Below are positions 11,806-23,305 of a DNA stretch of 64,000 bases, piece after piece. The stretch is from positions 737,832 to 801,831 of the forward strand of contig MU004191.1 in assembly GCA_010093605.1 (NCBI GenBank), read 5' to 3'. The translations under genes were made by a program, and so were the position numbers. Each line of letters opens with the position of its first letter. The stretch's first letter is position 1. The DNA is from Lophium mytilinum. Taxonomy: Eukaryota > Ascomycota > Dothideomycetes > Mytilinidiales > Mytilinidiaceae. The notes under the pieces are model-generated. The model had not been told where the DNA came from. It made no database searches and saw only the letters and a list, made by a program, of their open reading frames with translations.

Positions 11806-13589
11806 ATGGATTTCAAAGCCCACGATGGCGCGGTGGAAGAGCCGGAGTCGCAGTTGCAATCGCCTAAAGCTTTCGTTGACGTAATCGAGGGTGAAGTCCG
11901 TGAAGCTATCGCGGCAGAACACGAGCTGGACTTCCTCGGTGCACTGAAGTTATACCCTAAAGCTATTGGATGGTCTGCCTTCTTCTCGTTGGGGGTAATA
12001 ATGCTTGCATTTGATCCGCAACTACTTGGGTAGGAAAACCTTCGAGCTTAATCTACGCGTCCTTACGTCTGATATTAGAAATCTTTACGCTATGCCCGCC
12101 TTCCAGAAGGATTTCGGGTACCAATACAATGGCGAGGTAGGCGCTTCCTATCTTCAGTCGAGGATTGGGGATGCAGAGAAAGACTGACATGGGCGATCAG
12201 TATATAATATCCGCACCATGGCAAACTGGCCTCAGTATGGGGAACCCGATCGGGCAGGTGGTCGGTGCTATTTTTGCTGGACTCCCAATGGAGCTGTATG
12301 GACGCAAGAAAACGTTCAGCGTGTGTGTTTGCGGGACTGCGGGTATCGTGTTCATTCAATTCTTTGCCCGATCTCTCCCGGTTTTGCTTGTTGGTGAGCT
12401 ACTTGGAGGCCTGATACTTGGGATGTACGGTAGGTCGAACGGTTTTTGCAATATCCCACTCGTATAACTAATTATTGATAGTTGTGATTGCGCCCGCATA
12501 TGCGTCAGAAGTCTGTCCGATAGCAATTCGTGGAACACTCACTTCCTACATCAACCTCTGCTTTGTTATGGGCCAGCTTTTGGCGAACGGAGTATGTGCT
12601 GGTACCTCAAAGCTGTCCAATCATTGGGTGCGTAAATCTTTAAACCCTCTCCAGCTCATCTTAATTTGATATAGGCCTATTCGATCCCATTCGCTCTCCA
12701 ATGGTTCTGGATTCTGATCATTATCCCCGGGATGGCTTTCGCACCGGAAAGTCCTTGGTGGCTGGCCAGGAAGAACAGATTAGCTGAAGCCGAGCATGCG
12801 CTCTCTCGTCTAGCTTCTCCAAAGGTAAACATCAAAGCAACACTCGCTATGATTGTCGAAACGGATCGATTCGAGCAAGAGATGGAAGCTGGTAGCACCT
12901 ACTGGGACTGTTTTAGGAAGGTCAATCTTCGTCGTACGGAGATTTCTATCGGCGTATACACTATCCAAGTCTTGAGTGGCATCTACCTTATCAACTACGG
13001 TACACTATTCTTTGTTCGCGCCGGACTCGCAACCGACAAGGCCTTCGACATGGGCATCGGATTCCTTGCTGTAGGTTTCGTCGGCACGCTGTGCTCCTGG
13101 TTTCTCCTCCAGCACTTTGGTCATCGCACGATTTATAATGTCGGCCTCACAATCCTCGCTGTATTACAGCTTCTGATCGGATTTCTTGATTTGGCTCCCC
13201 ATATCGACAGACGCTCATCTATCATCTGGGCTCAGTCATCCCTGATGTTAATATGGAATTTTTTCTACGATATATCCATCGGACCCGTCTGCTTCGTTAT
13301 CTTGTGCGAGGTTAGCGCCACGAAGGTCCGCGCCAAGACTATCGCCATCTCCACTGCCGTCCAGGCCGTTCTCGGTATTGTAATGACAGTCGCGATTCCT
13401 TATTTGATGAATCCAGACCAGGCGAATGTGAAAGGGAAGCTTGGCTTCTTTTTCGGCGGGCTCGCTTGCATATCACTCGTATGGGCGTTCTTCCGCATTC
13501 CTGAGACCAAGGGTAGGACGTACGAAGAACTTGACATTATGTTCGAAAGGGGCGTGCCTACTAGGGACTTTGGAACCTACAAGATATGA
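11806..13589 (+). CDS. MFS sugar permease, alpha-glucoside transporter type
   Basis: Plasma-membrane sugar/H+ symporter of 523 residues. Five exons: 11806-12029, 12079-12136, 12201-12429, 12482-12627 and 12675-13589; introns are 47-64 nt. Sugar-porter signatures are present: GRKKT after TM2, the GELLGGLILGMY-V helix made by the third join, the EVCPIAIRGTL loop, PESPWWLARK after TM6, and PETKGRTYEELD near the C-terminus. The N-terminal cytoplasmic segment and IPFALQWFW resemble the fungal maltose/alpha-glucoside permease branch more than hexose transporters. Twelve hydrophobic segments can be counted. It is divergent from the amine oxidase. Substrate assignment is inference from overall likeness. 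Confidence 0.92.
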
Positions 13590-14441
13590 GAGTATTGAGG
13601 CTGGCGAAACCAGTGTCACAAAGACCACCATATAGCCCACTGTCTAATCATAGAGCATCCATCAACATATTGCGAAGAGTCAGACGCCACGTCATTGGGT
13701 TCTAACCAAATATCTCACTCCAGCCGGCACCCAGGCTTTTTGGAATAAAAGGTGGCAGCCCACGAGAGTCTCTGCTTTAGATTCGAGGCCTTCTATCCTT
13801 GAGGTACACACTTTTTTTTGCTTCTGTACGCTTTCCTACGACCGCTCGAGCCCTATAGAAGGCTAGTCAAAACTGTCAAAGGACGATTTTGGCAAGCCTG
13901 GGTGTTCTCCGCACAAACCTAAAGTGTGTCATAATACGATGCTAGAGGTTCAACGGAACCTGGCACCCCGGCCGTGCTCAGTATACTCCGGAAGATACAC
14001 ACCCTCAAAGTCTCACGTGGAGATATCCTAGCTTAAGCTGCATCGTCTTCACAAGCTTAATAAGTTCTAGAATCTCTATATGCACACTAGGCTCCGGCAA
14101 TAACCTCGAAACATGAATTTATTCGGGCCTTTACTTCCCCTGCGTTCTCCCCGTGTGCATTGAAGTCGACTCCCCACCTGGGGAATAACCGGAGACCCCG
14201 CAAAAGTAGAAGCTAGAGCCGCTTTTCGAGTCACGTAAATTGTTATCTGGGGCGATACCTGATCTAAAGTATTGGTTAAGGGATCCCGAACTTTCATATT
14301 GGCACACATAAAAGCTTAGCTACAACTTCTTTTATGCCGATCTTTCAGATTTCCATCAATCCTTTTTCCTTTTCTATATAGCTTAACAATGACCGAAAGG
14401 CTTAGAATCGCTCACTCTCTTACCTATAATTTAAGATCAAT
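13590..14441. promoter_or_regulatory. Intergenic and leader of the Dal5-type permease, with an overlapping upstream ORF
   Basis: Holds CACGTG at 14014-14019 and a TATATA-like box at about 14375-14380. An ATG at 14389, in another frame, opens an 81-codon ORF ending at 14634, overlapping the permease start at 14442. If it lies in the leader it should reduce translation of the permease. No other gene is seen. Confidence 0.45.
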
Positions 14442-16090
14442 ATGGGAGACAGAGCCTCACTCTCCAGTGCGATCAGCAAAAAACGCGACGGGAAATACAC
14501 AGAAGCGATTGCGACTACTGATACTAAACGCGTCAAAGACCCCCATGGCTTCGCTTTACGACCAGAGGACTGGCACGTACGTCGCTCACCTGCTTCGGCA
14601 TAACCAAAAAGACTTCCTCATCAATCCTCATTAGTACCACTTCAACAAGAAGCTCATGTGGAAGATCGACGTCCGCTTGTTGCCGTTATAATGTCTCATG
14701 TGCGGAGCAACCACCCCAGCCCCATCGTGAATGAGAGGATATATGCTAACTTCAGGGCTAGGTTCCTCATGAACTATCTTGATCGCAGCAACCTCGCTCA
14801 AGCGCGCCTCGGCGGCTTGGAAGACGATCTCGGCATGAAAGGGGTAGAATTCAACACCGCAACCTCCATCCTATTCGTCGGCTATCTTCTCATGCAACTC
14901 CCCTCCAACCTAGTCTTCACCCGCTTGAAGCCAAGTATCTACCTCCCAACTGGCATGCTTGTCTGGGGCACGATCTGCGGTTGCCAAGCAGCGTTGCACA
15001 ATTACAAGGGCCTCGTGGTAACGAGATTCTTTCTTGGTTTTGCAGAAGCCCCATATTTCCCAGGGGCTATCTATTTGATGAGCACATGGTATACAAGATC
15101 GGAACTAGCGAAGCGTTTTGCGGTCTTCTATTCTGGCCCGGCCATTGCCAACATGTTTATAGGGCTTATTGCCGCCGGCGTCTTGCAGAATCTTGATGGC
15201 GCTGGAGGGCTCGAGGGGTGGAGATGGCTGTAATTTTGGTTCCCCTCTCCCAAGTTATAACAACACTGACAGTGGCCCATAGGTTTATCATCGAGGCTCT
15301 CATGACTCTATCAATCTCGTTCGCTGCCTTGTAAGCACCCCTGTCCCTCTCTCGCTACTCCCTTTCCGTAACTCCCTGCACGCAACTGACCCCCGATCCC
15401 AGCTTCATTCTTCCCAACTTCCCTTCCGCCACCCCTTGGCTCACCGAAGAAGAGCGCGCCTACGCCAGCTGGCGCATCGAAAACGACATCGGCTCCGACG
15501 AAACCGGCTATGTCGAACCCACCATGCTCGCCGCCATCAAGCTTGCTGTCTTAGATTACCGGACTTGGCTTTTCGTTGCCATGCAGCACTGCATCCTGCT
15601 CTCACAGACCGTAACATTCTTCTTCCCCTCCGTCGTCAACACCCTCGGCTACCCACGCATCACGACCCTACTGCTCACAGCGCCAGTCTGGGTCGCCACC
15701 TTCAAATTCAATCTAGCCATTCTATGGAGCACATCGCGTACAAAGGAGCGATGTTTCCACATGATCGGCAGCATGGCCGTCACGATCATCGGGAACATCA
15801 TGCTCATCACGATCCACCTCCGCGGCCCCCGCTTCCTCGGTATAGTTTTCATGGCCATGGGTGCGCAGCCCGCATTCATGATCATGTTGACGTGGATCTC
15901 GAATACCTTCCCTCGCCCTCTTGGGAAGCGCGCGGCGATTACTGCGATTGTCAATATGATTGGGAACCGCTCGAATATCTACGGGAGTTGTCTGTACCCG
16001 AAGAGCGCGGCGCCGCAGTATGAGTTCGGCGGTGCGACGATTGCTGGAGTGGGAGGGTTGTGTATTCTACTGGCGCTGGTGTTGAGGTAG
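14442..16090 (+). CDS. MFS permease, Dal5/allantoate-type anion symporter, truncated tail
   Basis: Five exons: 14442-14576, 14635-14684, 14756-15229, 15283-15330 and 15403-16090, giving 464 residues. Motifs of the anion:cation symporter family: LMNYLDRSNLAQAR after TM1, FLGFAEAPYFPGAIYLMSTWY, GWRWLFIIEA (restored by the third join), and TEEERAYASWRIEND before the second half. Intron 2 uses a weak donor (GTTATA) but has a GCTAAC branch site. The TAG at 16088-16090 follows the last membrane segment. The same frame then runs on for 54 codons and ends FRYMY, a family-typical C-terminus (the paralogue at 19186 ends FRYVH). The paralogue has Trp where this gene has TAG. Membrane segments are intact, so it may still work without its tail. 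Confidence 0.85.
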
Positions 16091-16255
16091 GATTTGGAGA
16101 TGGAGAACAAGAAGACTGATCGTCAGGCGGAGTTGCTAGCGCAGGAGCCGGAGGTGGAGAGGCCGGAGGCGACGGGTGAGGCGGTGCATCTTAGCTTTAA
16201 AGGGGACGAGGAGAGGAGGGAGTTGGCGAGTAGGCAATTTCGTTACATGTATTGA
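16091..16255 (+). pseudogene. Orphaned C-terminal tail of the permease, beyond the premature TAG
   Basis: Frame continues without stops from the TAG at 16088 to TGA at 16253-16255. It encodes a charged cytoplasmic tail (ENKKTDRQAELL... ending RQFRYMY) that aligns in position and style with the tail of the permease ending at 20972 (ENKRFDMVE... SFRYVH). Translation would need readthrough, an unseen alternative splice, or correction of the stop. Confidence 0.7.
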
Positions 16256-17565
16256 GGGAATGGAATACCTAGATTGAAGATGGGCTTCATCAGAAAGCAA
16301 GAATGTATCATTCATAACAGGGATAGCGCAATTTCATCAAGTTCATAGACACTATAATGTTGTCTAATACAAGGACGGCAAGTATTTCAGACTGTGTATT
16401 CTGCTAAGAACTGTACAGCTAGCTCACGAGAGCAGTGGCAACAGGAGTGAGTGTTCTTCAGGGACGAGTCGTGAGTTTCAGTGGATGACCTTCCTCGAGT
16501 CGTGCTTCCCCACATTGTCTCCACGAAAGGGACCGTTCATACGCGGTGTGGCGACTACCCCGGCGCGTGTGGAGTGCTCCAGGGTAGGCATGAACGGATT
16601 TCTTCCCGATCGAAGGTTAGACAGTCAGAACTTCGGCTCTCTGGAAAATGGACTCGAGTGGGTCTCGAGTGACCCAAAGACTCGGGCAGAAATGGCTCTC
16701 TGCATAGTAAGCAGTAGGGAGAACAATTGACTACTCATGCGTCCTGTACGTACTGTAGAGCTAGTAGCACGAGAGTATTATGCTGTAAGTTCCCTCATCG
16801 AGAACTAGGGGCGTTCCGCCTTGCCCTGGCGCATCGTGCATGACGCGCCTCAGTGCACCAAAACCTGGTGATGATACTTGCTTTTTATAACTAGTGTGAA
16901 CAGGCTCTGTCGCGTGTGCTGCTTGCGGGTTGTAGTTAGAAAGCTTTGCAGTTACTAACAATGCTTTGCTGTTTGTTTCAAGATATATTTGAAGACATGT
17001 TCACGTGTAATCACGGTATTGGTGATACCTCGTAATTTTAAGCACGATTCAAAAACGACTTCAAGAGCTTAAGGTCGTCAATCGGACAGGGTGTAACTAA
17101 AAAGTTTTGGCAGGTATTTATTAGCGTAAGAGGCACCCCGATGAAACAGCCTAAAGCTATTCTGGTGTAAAGAAACCAGATTCCTAATGAAACAAGCCCT
17201 CGCTGTTATTTGTAAATGACTTAGTCTTGGAAGTATTTTTCTCCGAAGGAATTGAATTTATATTGTATATCATTATCACGTGATGCCTGTGGTCTTAGCG
17301 CATTCACGTCCAGACGACTCCAGCTTCCCGTAGCCATCACCCATCACGCTTCACTTTAACATCCCCAAAAGTCTGGCCCAACTCCACAATACCAATGGAC
17401 GACACTCCGGTGGCGCGTTTTGTTCGGCCTCACCTGAGAGTTGTGACTGCGATGCTATACCGTAGTCCTCGGCGTTCTCTCCGCGGGTCTTTAGTTCAAC
17501 ACTTCCCATTTAATGCAGCATAGAGAGAGCCTATACGGTTACGGAAAAGCCCAGATACAACCACA
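16256..17565. other. Intergenic, upstream of the hydroxyacid dehydrogenase
   Basis: No convincing coding region in 1.3 kb. Two CACGTG sites lie at 17002-17007 and, within the perfect 10-bp palindrome ATCACGTGAT, at 17275-17284, about 280 bp before the next start codon. Confidence 0.5.
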
Positions 17566-18740
17566 ATGCTTAAACCAACAGTCCTTCATATAGGAGAAGC
17601 TATCAAGTACAACCACGAGTTCTATGAGAAGGAATTCCTATCACGATTCAATGTGGTCCAAAATGAGGAGCCAGACCGAGCTTCCTTCATTGAAGCATTA
17701 AAGTCCAAGAAGTATGCTGCGTAATTCAAAGTGTAAACCTAGGATGGCACGAAGACTAACATCATATAGATATGGAGATTTCTCAGCCATCTACCGACCG
17801 CATTTCCAGACCGGAGGAGAGGTAATTAGATGCACGCTATTATCTAGGGATAAAGCTAATTATAGTTCCTCTATTCTAGATGGGACCATGGGATGAAGAA
17901 CTCATTAAGCTCCTCCCAGCGTCCGTACGAATATTCGCAAGTGCTGGAGCTGGATTCAACTGGGCTGATGTAGATGCCTTGGCTGCTCGGAAAATCTGGT
18001 ACTCCAATGGCGCCGGAGCCTCAGATGAGGCCGTCTCGGACACCGCGCTATATGGGATTCTCTCTGTCTTCCGGAACTTCACTCGATCCCAACTCGCCGC
18101 TCGCACAGCCGACCCTGAAATCTTCACTGCAACACATAAGCTGATCGCTACGATCTCGCGAAATCCCCGGGGACACATACTAGGGATAATTGGATTGGGG
18201 AACATAAGCAAGAAGCTGGCATACAAGGCGAAGACCGCCTTAGGCATGGATATACACTATTACGATGTTGTGCGGGCAAGCGAAGAGGAGGAGAAGACTC
18301 TTGGCGCGACGTTTCATGCGTCTTTGGATGACATGCTGAAGATCGCCGATTGCATATCGCTTCACTGCCCACTAAACAAGCATACACAAGATCTCATCGA
18401 CGCGAAGGCGCTAGCATTGATGAAACCAGGTTCCCGGATAGTCAACACCGCTCGAGGACCAGTAGTAAACGAAGATGCGCTGGTGGCAGCTTTGGAGAGC
18501 GGTCACATCAGCGCTGTAGCACTCGATGTCCATTATCACGAGCCTCAAGTATCGAAGAAGTTGGCTGCGATGGAGCAGTGTACTTTGACTACACATATTG
18601 CAGGCGGGGCGTTGGACACGCGGATCAATTTTGAGCTAGGGGCTATGAAAAACATCATTGCTGTTCTCGGCCCGGATGGCGAATGTATAGGGACGCCTTT
18701 AACGCCAGTAAACGCGAAAGCCTATAATGCGGCAGCGTAA
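17566..18740 (+). CDS. D-isomer-specific 2-hydroxyacid dehydrogenase
   Basis: NAD(P)-dependent interconversion of a 2-oxoacid and its D-2-hydroxyacid (glyoxylate/hydroxypyruvate reductase or mandelate dehydrogenase-like). Exons 17566-17711, 17770-17821 and 17880-18740 give 352 residues, normal for the family. The Rossmann motif is GIIGLGNIS (about residues 168-176), with Ser in place of the last Gly of GxGxxG. The catalytic triad is in place: Arg in NTARG, Glu in LDVHYHEP, His in THIAGG. The cytosol is likely; no targeting signal is evident. The adjacent permease, L-lactate dehydrogenase and aldolase suggest work on small oxo/hydroxy acids. Substrate unknown. Confidence 0.93.
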
Positions 18741-19185
18741 ATAAAACACCACTGATACTCGTTCCGGAATGTCCGAATTTCTTAGCAAATCATGGCATCA
18801 TCATAAAATAATTCCTTGGTGTGCAGATTCTTAGCCGTAGCTTAGAACTATCGTCAGAAGGCCCGTTGTAGTCAATACTTCTCTAATGCTTCGTCCCGTC
18901 TCATACGCCACTGTCGAATTTCTAGTATTAAGGTAGTCCGGGGAGGCTCCGCTAGTCATGTTCCTAGTTGTCTATATCCCCACTCCCCGCGTTCACTCCC
19001 CACGCACTTCTCGCCGACCTGGGGTATCGTGCCCACGTGAGCACCCAGCATGATTCAAGTGCGTGCGCAAGGATTTGCGCTTCCGAGCTCTTGCTATCCT
19101 ATTTGTTTAAAGCATTCTCTGTCGTTGTTGCACCATCAAACGTTCTTGATCTTTTACCTCTTTCACAACATTTTCATCTCGAATT
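18741..19185. promoter_or_regulatory. Promoter region of the second Dal5-type permease
   Basis: 445 bp between same-strand genes. CACGTG is at 19034-19039, about 150 bp before the ATG, followed by pyrimidine-rich sequence up to the start. Confidence 0.45.
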
Positions 19186-20972
19186 ATGGAAGACATCGTC
19201 ACAGCAAAGGCAGATGTTGAGGCCGTTGAGAAGGTCATCAACTCGGTAGACTATCTGCCTCTTCCAGATGAGCTGCTTCATTTGAGCGAAGATGAAATCA
19301 AGAAGTTGGAAAAGAGTCTTACTCGGAAACTGGACATGACCCTGATGCCGGTAGTTGCGTTGCTTTTCCTTCTCAACATTCTCGATCGCAACAACATTGC
19401 GAATGCGAAAATCTCTGGTCTGACGAAAACTCTGGACATCACAAACTCGCAATACAATACTTGTCTGATGATATTCTATGTTGGATGTAAGTCACTCGCA
19501 CCAGATTCGATCATATAGGTCAATACTGATGAGGATTAGATGTCATCACGCAAATACCCTCGAACATGCTCATCACGAAGATCTCCCGTCCATCCGTTTA
19601 CATATGCTGCATCACATCTGCATGGGGTGTTGTATCTATGTGTCAAGCTTTCACTAAAAGTTTCGGCGGGCTCTTTGCAGCTCGGTTCATACTAGGTCTT
19701 GTCGAAGGTAATATTCTATGAGCTACTCGGTCAATGATCAGTGATTGACTTATCTAGCACCATTTCTACCGGGCGTTTTCTACCTCATGAGCTGCTGGTA
19801 CAAGCGATCTGAGTTGCCGCCTAGGATAGCCATCTTGTACGGGTCTAATATGCTTGCAACTGCATTTGGCGGGTGTGTCATCTAAGCAGAATAACTAAGA
19901 GACATGAAGTGCTTATCAATACGCGTAGTCTTATTGCAGCTGGTATCATCTCACGAATGGACGGAAAAGCAGGTCGTCCCGCATGGGTAAGTCAGATCTC
20001 GGAGCCTTTGAACGCAAGCTAATAGTGCCCAGGAGTGGCTATTCATCATTGAGGGGTCAATGACCATTGCTATTGCGCTTCTTGTCATGCCTGTCGTTCC
20101 CGATTATCCAGGTCAGCACATTCGATCATGGACGGGCATGGACAAACAACACCACATCTACGCTGAATGGCGCATCCGTAAGGAGAATGCTGGTATCAAA
20201 GACGAAGACACCGAGTCAATTTGGTGGGGCCTGGGCCAGGCGCTCAGAGATCCAAAGCTGTATATGTTTGTGGTTATGCAAATGGCGCTCATCACGGCGC
20301 AGAGCTTCAATAACTTCTTCCCTTCAATTGTCGGAACGCTCGGCTACAACAGGACAATCACGCTCCTTCTTACCGCGCCGCCTTACATCTTCGCGTTCAT
20401 CGTCTCGCTTTGCGTTTCGTTTCATGCGGCACATAAGGGTGAGCGAGGTTATCATATCGCCATTCCCATGATCTTCGGTCTTCTCGGCAATCTTTTGGTA
20501 AGATCTCCCACCTGTCCATCAAACTCGCTTCGACATGGAGACTAACCTTTCCTAGGCCATGTTCGTACCTACACTCGGCGGGCGGTATTTCTCGATGTTT
20601 CTCATGACATCTGGCACATATGCACCATACAATCTCTGCGTGTCCTGGCTATCGTCATCTCTCCCACGACCCGCATCTAAACGCGCTGCTGTCTTCGCCA
20701 TCGTCAACCTGATGGCGGCTGGTGTTGCTCATTTCTATACTTCCTACGCTTTCCCAGACACACAGAAGCCGCGTTACTACGGTGGCGGAGCTATGATGAG
20801 TGCTGCGTGCCTTATCTGCGCCACGATGGCATTGGGCATCAAGTGGCATCTGAAGCGGGAGAACAAGAGGTTCGACATGGTGGAAGCTGGTGGAGAGGTT
20901 GCGAAGACTATCAAGGGAAGTAAGGCTGGTCATGGTGGTGAGGCGACTGTTTCTTTCCGCTATGTCCATTGA
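19186..20972 (+). CDS. MFS permease, Dal5/allantoate-type anion symporter
   Basis: Plasma-membrane uptake protein for an organic anion or vitamin-like acid; 507 residues. Six exons: 19186-19486, 19540-19707, 19758-19872, 19929-19986, 20033-20497 and 20556-20972, introns 46-58 nt, all in phase. Family motifs: LFLLNILDRNNIANAKI after TM1, FYVGYVITQIPSNM, FILGLVEAPFLPGVFYLMSCWY, EWLFIIEGS, and SFNNFFPSIVGTLGYN in the second half. Compared with the paralogue at 14442 it has an intact tail, with Trp in IKWHLKRENKR at the position of that gene's stop, and a conserved FRYVH end. It sits between a hydroxyacid dehydrogenase and a lactate dehydrogenase, so an acid substrate is a reasonable guess. Confidence 0.94.
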
Positions 20973-21608
20973 GCCCGTTATTACGCGGTGACATGGCAAA
21001 GATGTTGAGATGAGGCCGTCCCGGGCATGTTGAACGAGACACGTAAAGGCTGGAGTGATTTATGCCATGTACATACTAAATTTCGCCAAAAAGCCAACCC
21101 TAACCAACTTCGAATCTCAATCTCAGTGCTTCAATGTTATAGATCGCAATGCTATACCCTGTCTACAGATGCGCAGATGTAACCTCTAATCTTCATCACT
21201 CAACACCACCGCTAGGAGTGGCCCGGCTGCCTAATAGCCGGCTCGTGAAGGATTGACTCAATTCCCACAGCGTCAAACTTTATATTTTCCCCACGTGGCT
21301 CACCGCATAAACTGCCCTTTCCCTCAATATCGCCACCTCCTCGTCAACCACGGCCTGCTCGGGCTATCAAAGTGCCGAAAAGCCGTAAATCCTGGACACA
21401 TACGCTAAGAGATGCACGGCGAGAAATCCGAGCCTCACCCGGAGGACCGCATGGAGGGGTATATACCCTGTAGACCAAAGCTCGGGAGCTGCATGCTAGT
21501 TCCTAAGCTCGGTCTTTGGAAATGTTAACATCTCTTCAGTTATTTCTCTCCTTTCGTTCATAAGTCGGTTTCGTTCCTGCCAGTCATTTCGACGCATTTA
21601 TAGACGCA
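20973..21608. promoter_or_regulatory. Promoter of the L-lactate dehydrogenase gene
   Basis: Contains CACGTG at 21292-21297 and the palindromic TATA region GGGTATATACCC at about 21458-21469, preceded by the motif at 21447-21462 that is shared with the aldolase promoter. No gene is seen. Confidence 0.5.
21447..21462 (+). promoter_or_regulatory. Promoter motif shared with the aldolase gene (copy 1)
   Basis: CCGCATGGAGGGGTAT, 162 bp before the LDH start codon, matches 14 of 16 bases at 24028-24043 upstream of the aldolase. Both are followed by a TATATAC box. A common activator site is inferred from the likeness alone. Confidence 0.4.
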
Positions 21609-23305
21609 ATGGGGGAAAATAGAGAACTGTCACTGGCTGATGTCAGTACCCATAATACCGAGACGGATTGCTGGATAGCTGTGAGCTCGAAGGTGTGGAA
21701 TATTACGGAATTCCTTGATCTTCATCCGGGTGGTAAAGCTGGTACGTAGCTTCTTCCTTCAATTTCAAACCCATTCAATTTCTCCTCGATCGTTATAGGC
21801 TAACACTGCCTCACAGTAATACTCAAATACGCAGGCGCCGACGCAACCGCTGCCTACGAAGAAATCCACGCTCCTGGAATCCTAGAAGAGCATCTATCAT
21901 CTGAAAAGTTCATCGGGGACCTGGCCCCCAGCGCTCCGAGCAACGACGTCGCGCCCCCCTCGACAGTCCAAGAAGCTACAAAAGCAGAAGAAACTCCACC
22001 GACAGCGCCTCAAACTCAAGTCACCGTCACCGTCCAGCAACCCACCGAGCTTCCGGCACTCTACTCCCTGATCGCGGCCTACGATTTCGAAGAAGTCGCA
22101 AAACGCCACTTCACCCCGAAAGCGTGGGCGTTCTACTCCTCCGCTGCAACAGATTTAGTCACGCATCATGCGAATAAGTCTGTGCTTCGCCGTGTGATGA
22201 TTCGGCCTCGTATTTTGCGAGACGTGAAAGAGGTCTCCATCAAGCGGAAGATCCTAGGCCATGACAGCGCCGCTCCGTTCTTTATCTCGCCGGCAGCGAT
22301 GGCACGGCTTGCGCATAAAGACGGCGAGCTGGCATTAGCGAGAGGTGCCGCTGCGGAGGGAATCGTGCAGTGTATATCGAGTAATGCGTCGTATCCACTT
22401 GGTAGTATTGTGAATGCGGGTGTGGATGGGCAGACGTTCTTCTTGCAGCTTTACGTCAATTGGGATAGACCTAAGACGGCGGAGTTGTTGAAGAAGGCGG
22501 CGTCGTTGGGTGTTAAGGGGGTATTTGTGACGGTGGATGCACCAGTGCCCGGAAAGAGAGAGGCGGATGAGCGAGTGGCGGCTGAGGCAGTGGCGAGCGC
22601 GATTAGTGGTGCGGTTGCCAGTAATGACAAGAAGGGTGGCGGTATGGGGAGGCTGATGGCAGGGTACGTGGAGAAGAGTCTGATATGGAAGGATATTCAG
22701 TGGATCAAGGAGGTGTCTGGGTTGCCAGTCGTACTCAAGGGGGTGCAGAGCGCGGCGGACACGATGCTGGCGGTTGAGTATGGGGCTGCTGGTGTAATGT
22801 TGAGCAACCATGGTGGTCGGTCTTTAGACGGGTAAGTCTAACAATTCTGGGAGGGGATCATGGAGTTACTAACGATTTGCAAAGCGCACAACCTACCATA
22901 CTGGTCCTCCTAGAGCTGCACCGAGTGTGCCCGGAAGTCTTCAACCAGATCGAAATCTACATTGATGGAGGATTTGAAAGAGGATCTGATATCTTGAAAG
23001 CCCTCGCTCTGGGAGTGACGGCAGTCGGACTCGGACGTCCATACCTCTATTCGTTGGCATTTGGTTCTGAGGGAGTGGAGCATCTCACACAGAGTATGTC
23101 TAGCACCCAAAACGGGCTATTTGTTGTGCTAACCTTTTGTACAGTATTAAAAGACGAGTTGGAAACCTCTTTGCGCCTCTGCGGATTAACAGACATTGAT
23201 CAGCTTCACCCCGGACTACTCAACACGCAAGATATCGACCATATGGTCACGAACGAGGCTAATCGGCACCCGTGGATTAAATGGGAACCGAAAGCAAAGA
23301 TATGA
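21609..23305 (+). CDS. Flavocytochrome b2-like L-lactate dehydrogenase
   Basis: Oxidises an L-2-hydroxyacid (probably L-lactate) to the 2-oxoacid with FMN, passing electrons to a b5-type heme. Exons 21609-21741, 21817-22831, 22885-23093 and 23145-23305 give 505 residues. Cytochrome b5 domain, residues about 5-85: heme ligands in LHPGGKA and EIHAPG. A Pro/Thr/Glu-rich linker follows. The FMN domain has FLQLYVNWDR, VTVDAPVPGKRE, catalytic Lys in VLKGVQ, catalytic His and Arg in SNHGGRSLDG, and the phosphate-binding DGGFERGSDILKAL and GLGRPYLYS. No clear mitochondrial presequence is seen, unlike yeast cytochrome b2, so the site may be cytosolic or intermembrane. A related 2-hydroxyacid is possible. 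Confidence 0.94.

Noticed and set aside
15436-16023. 195-codon plus frame inside the permease
   Set aside because: Arg/His-rich shadow of the permease exon in another frame, caused by its GC-rich third positions.
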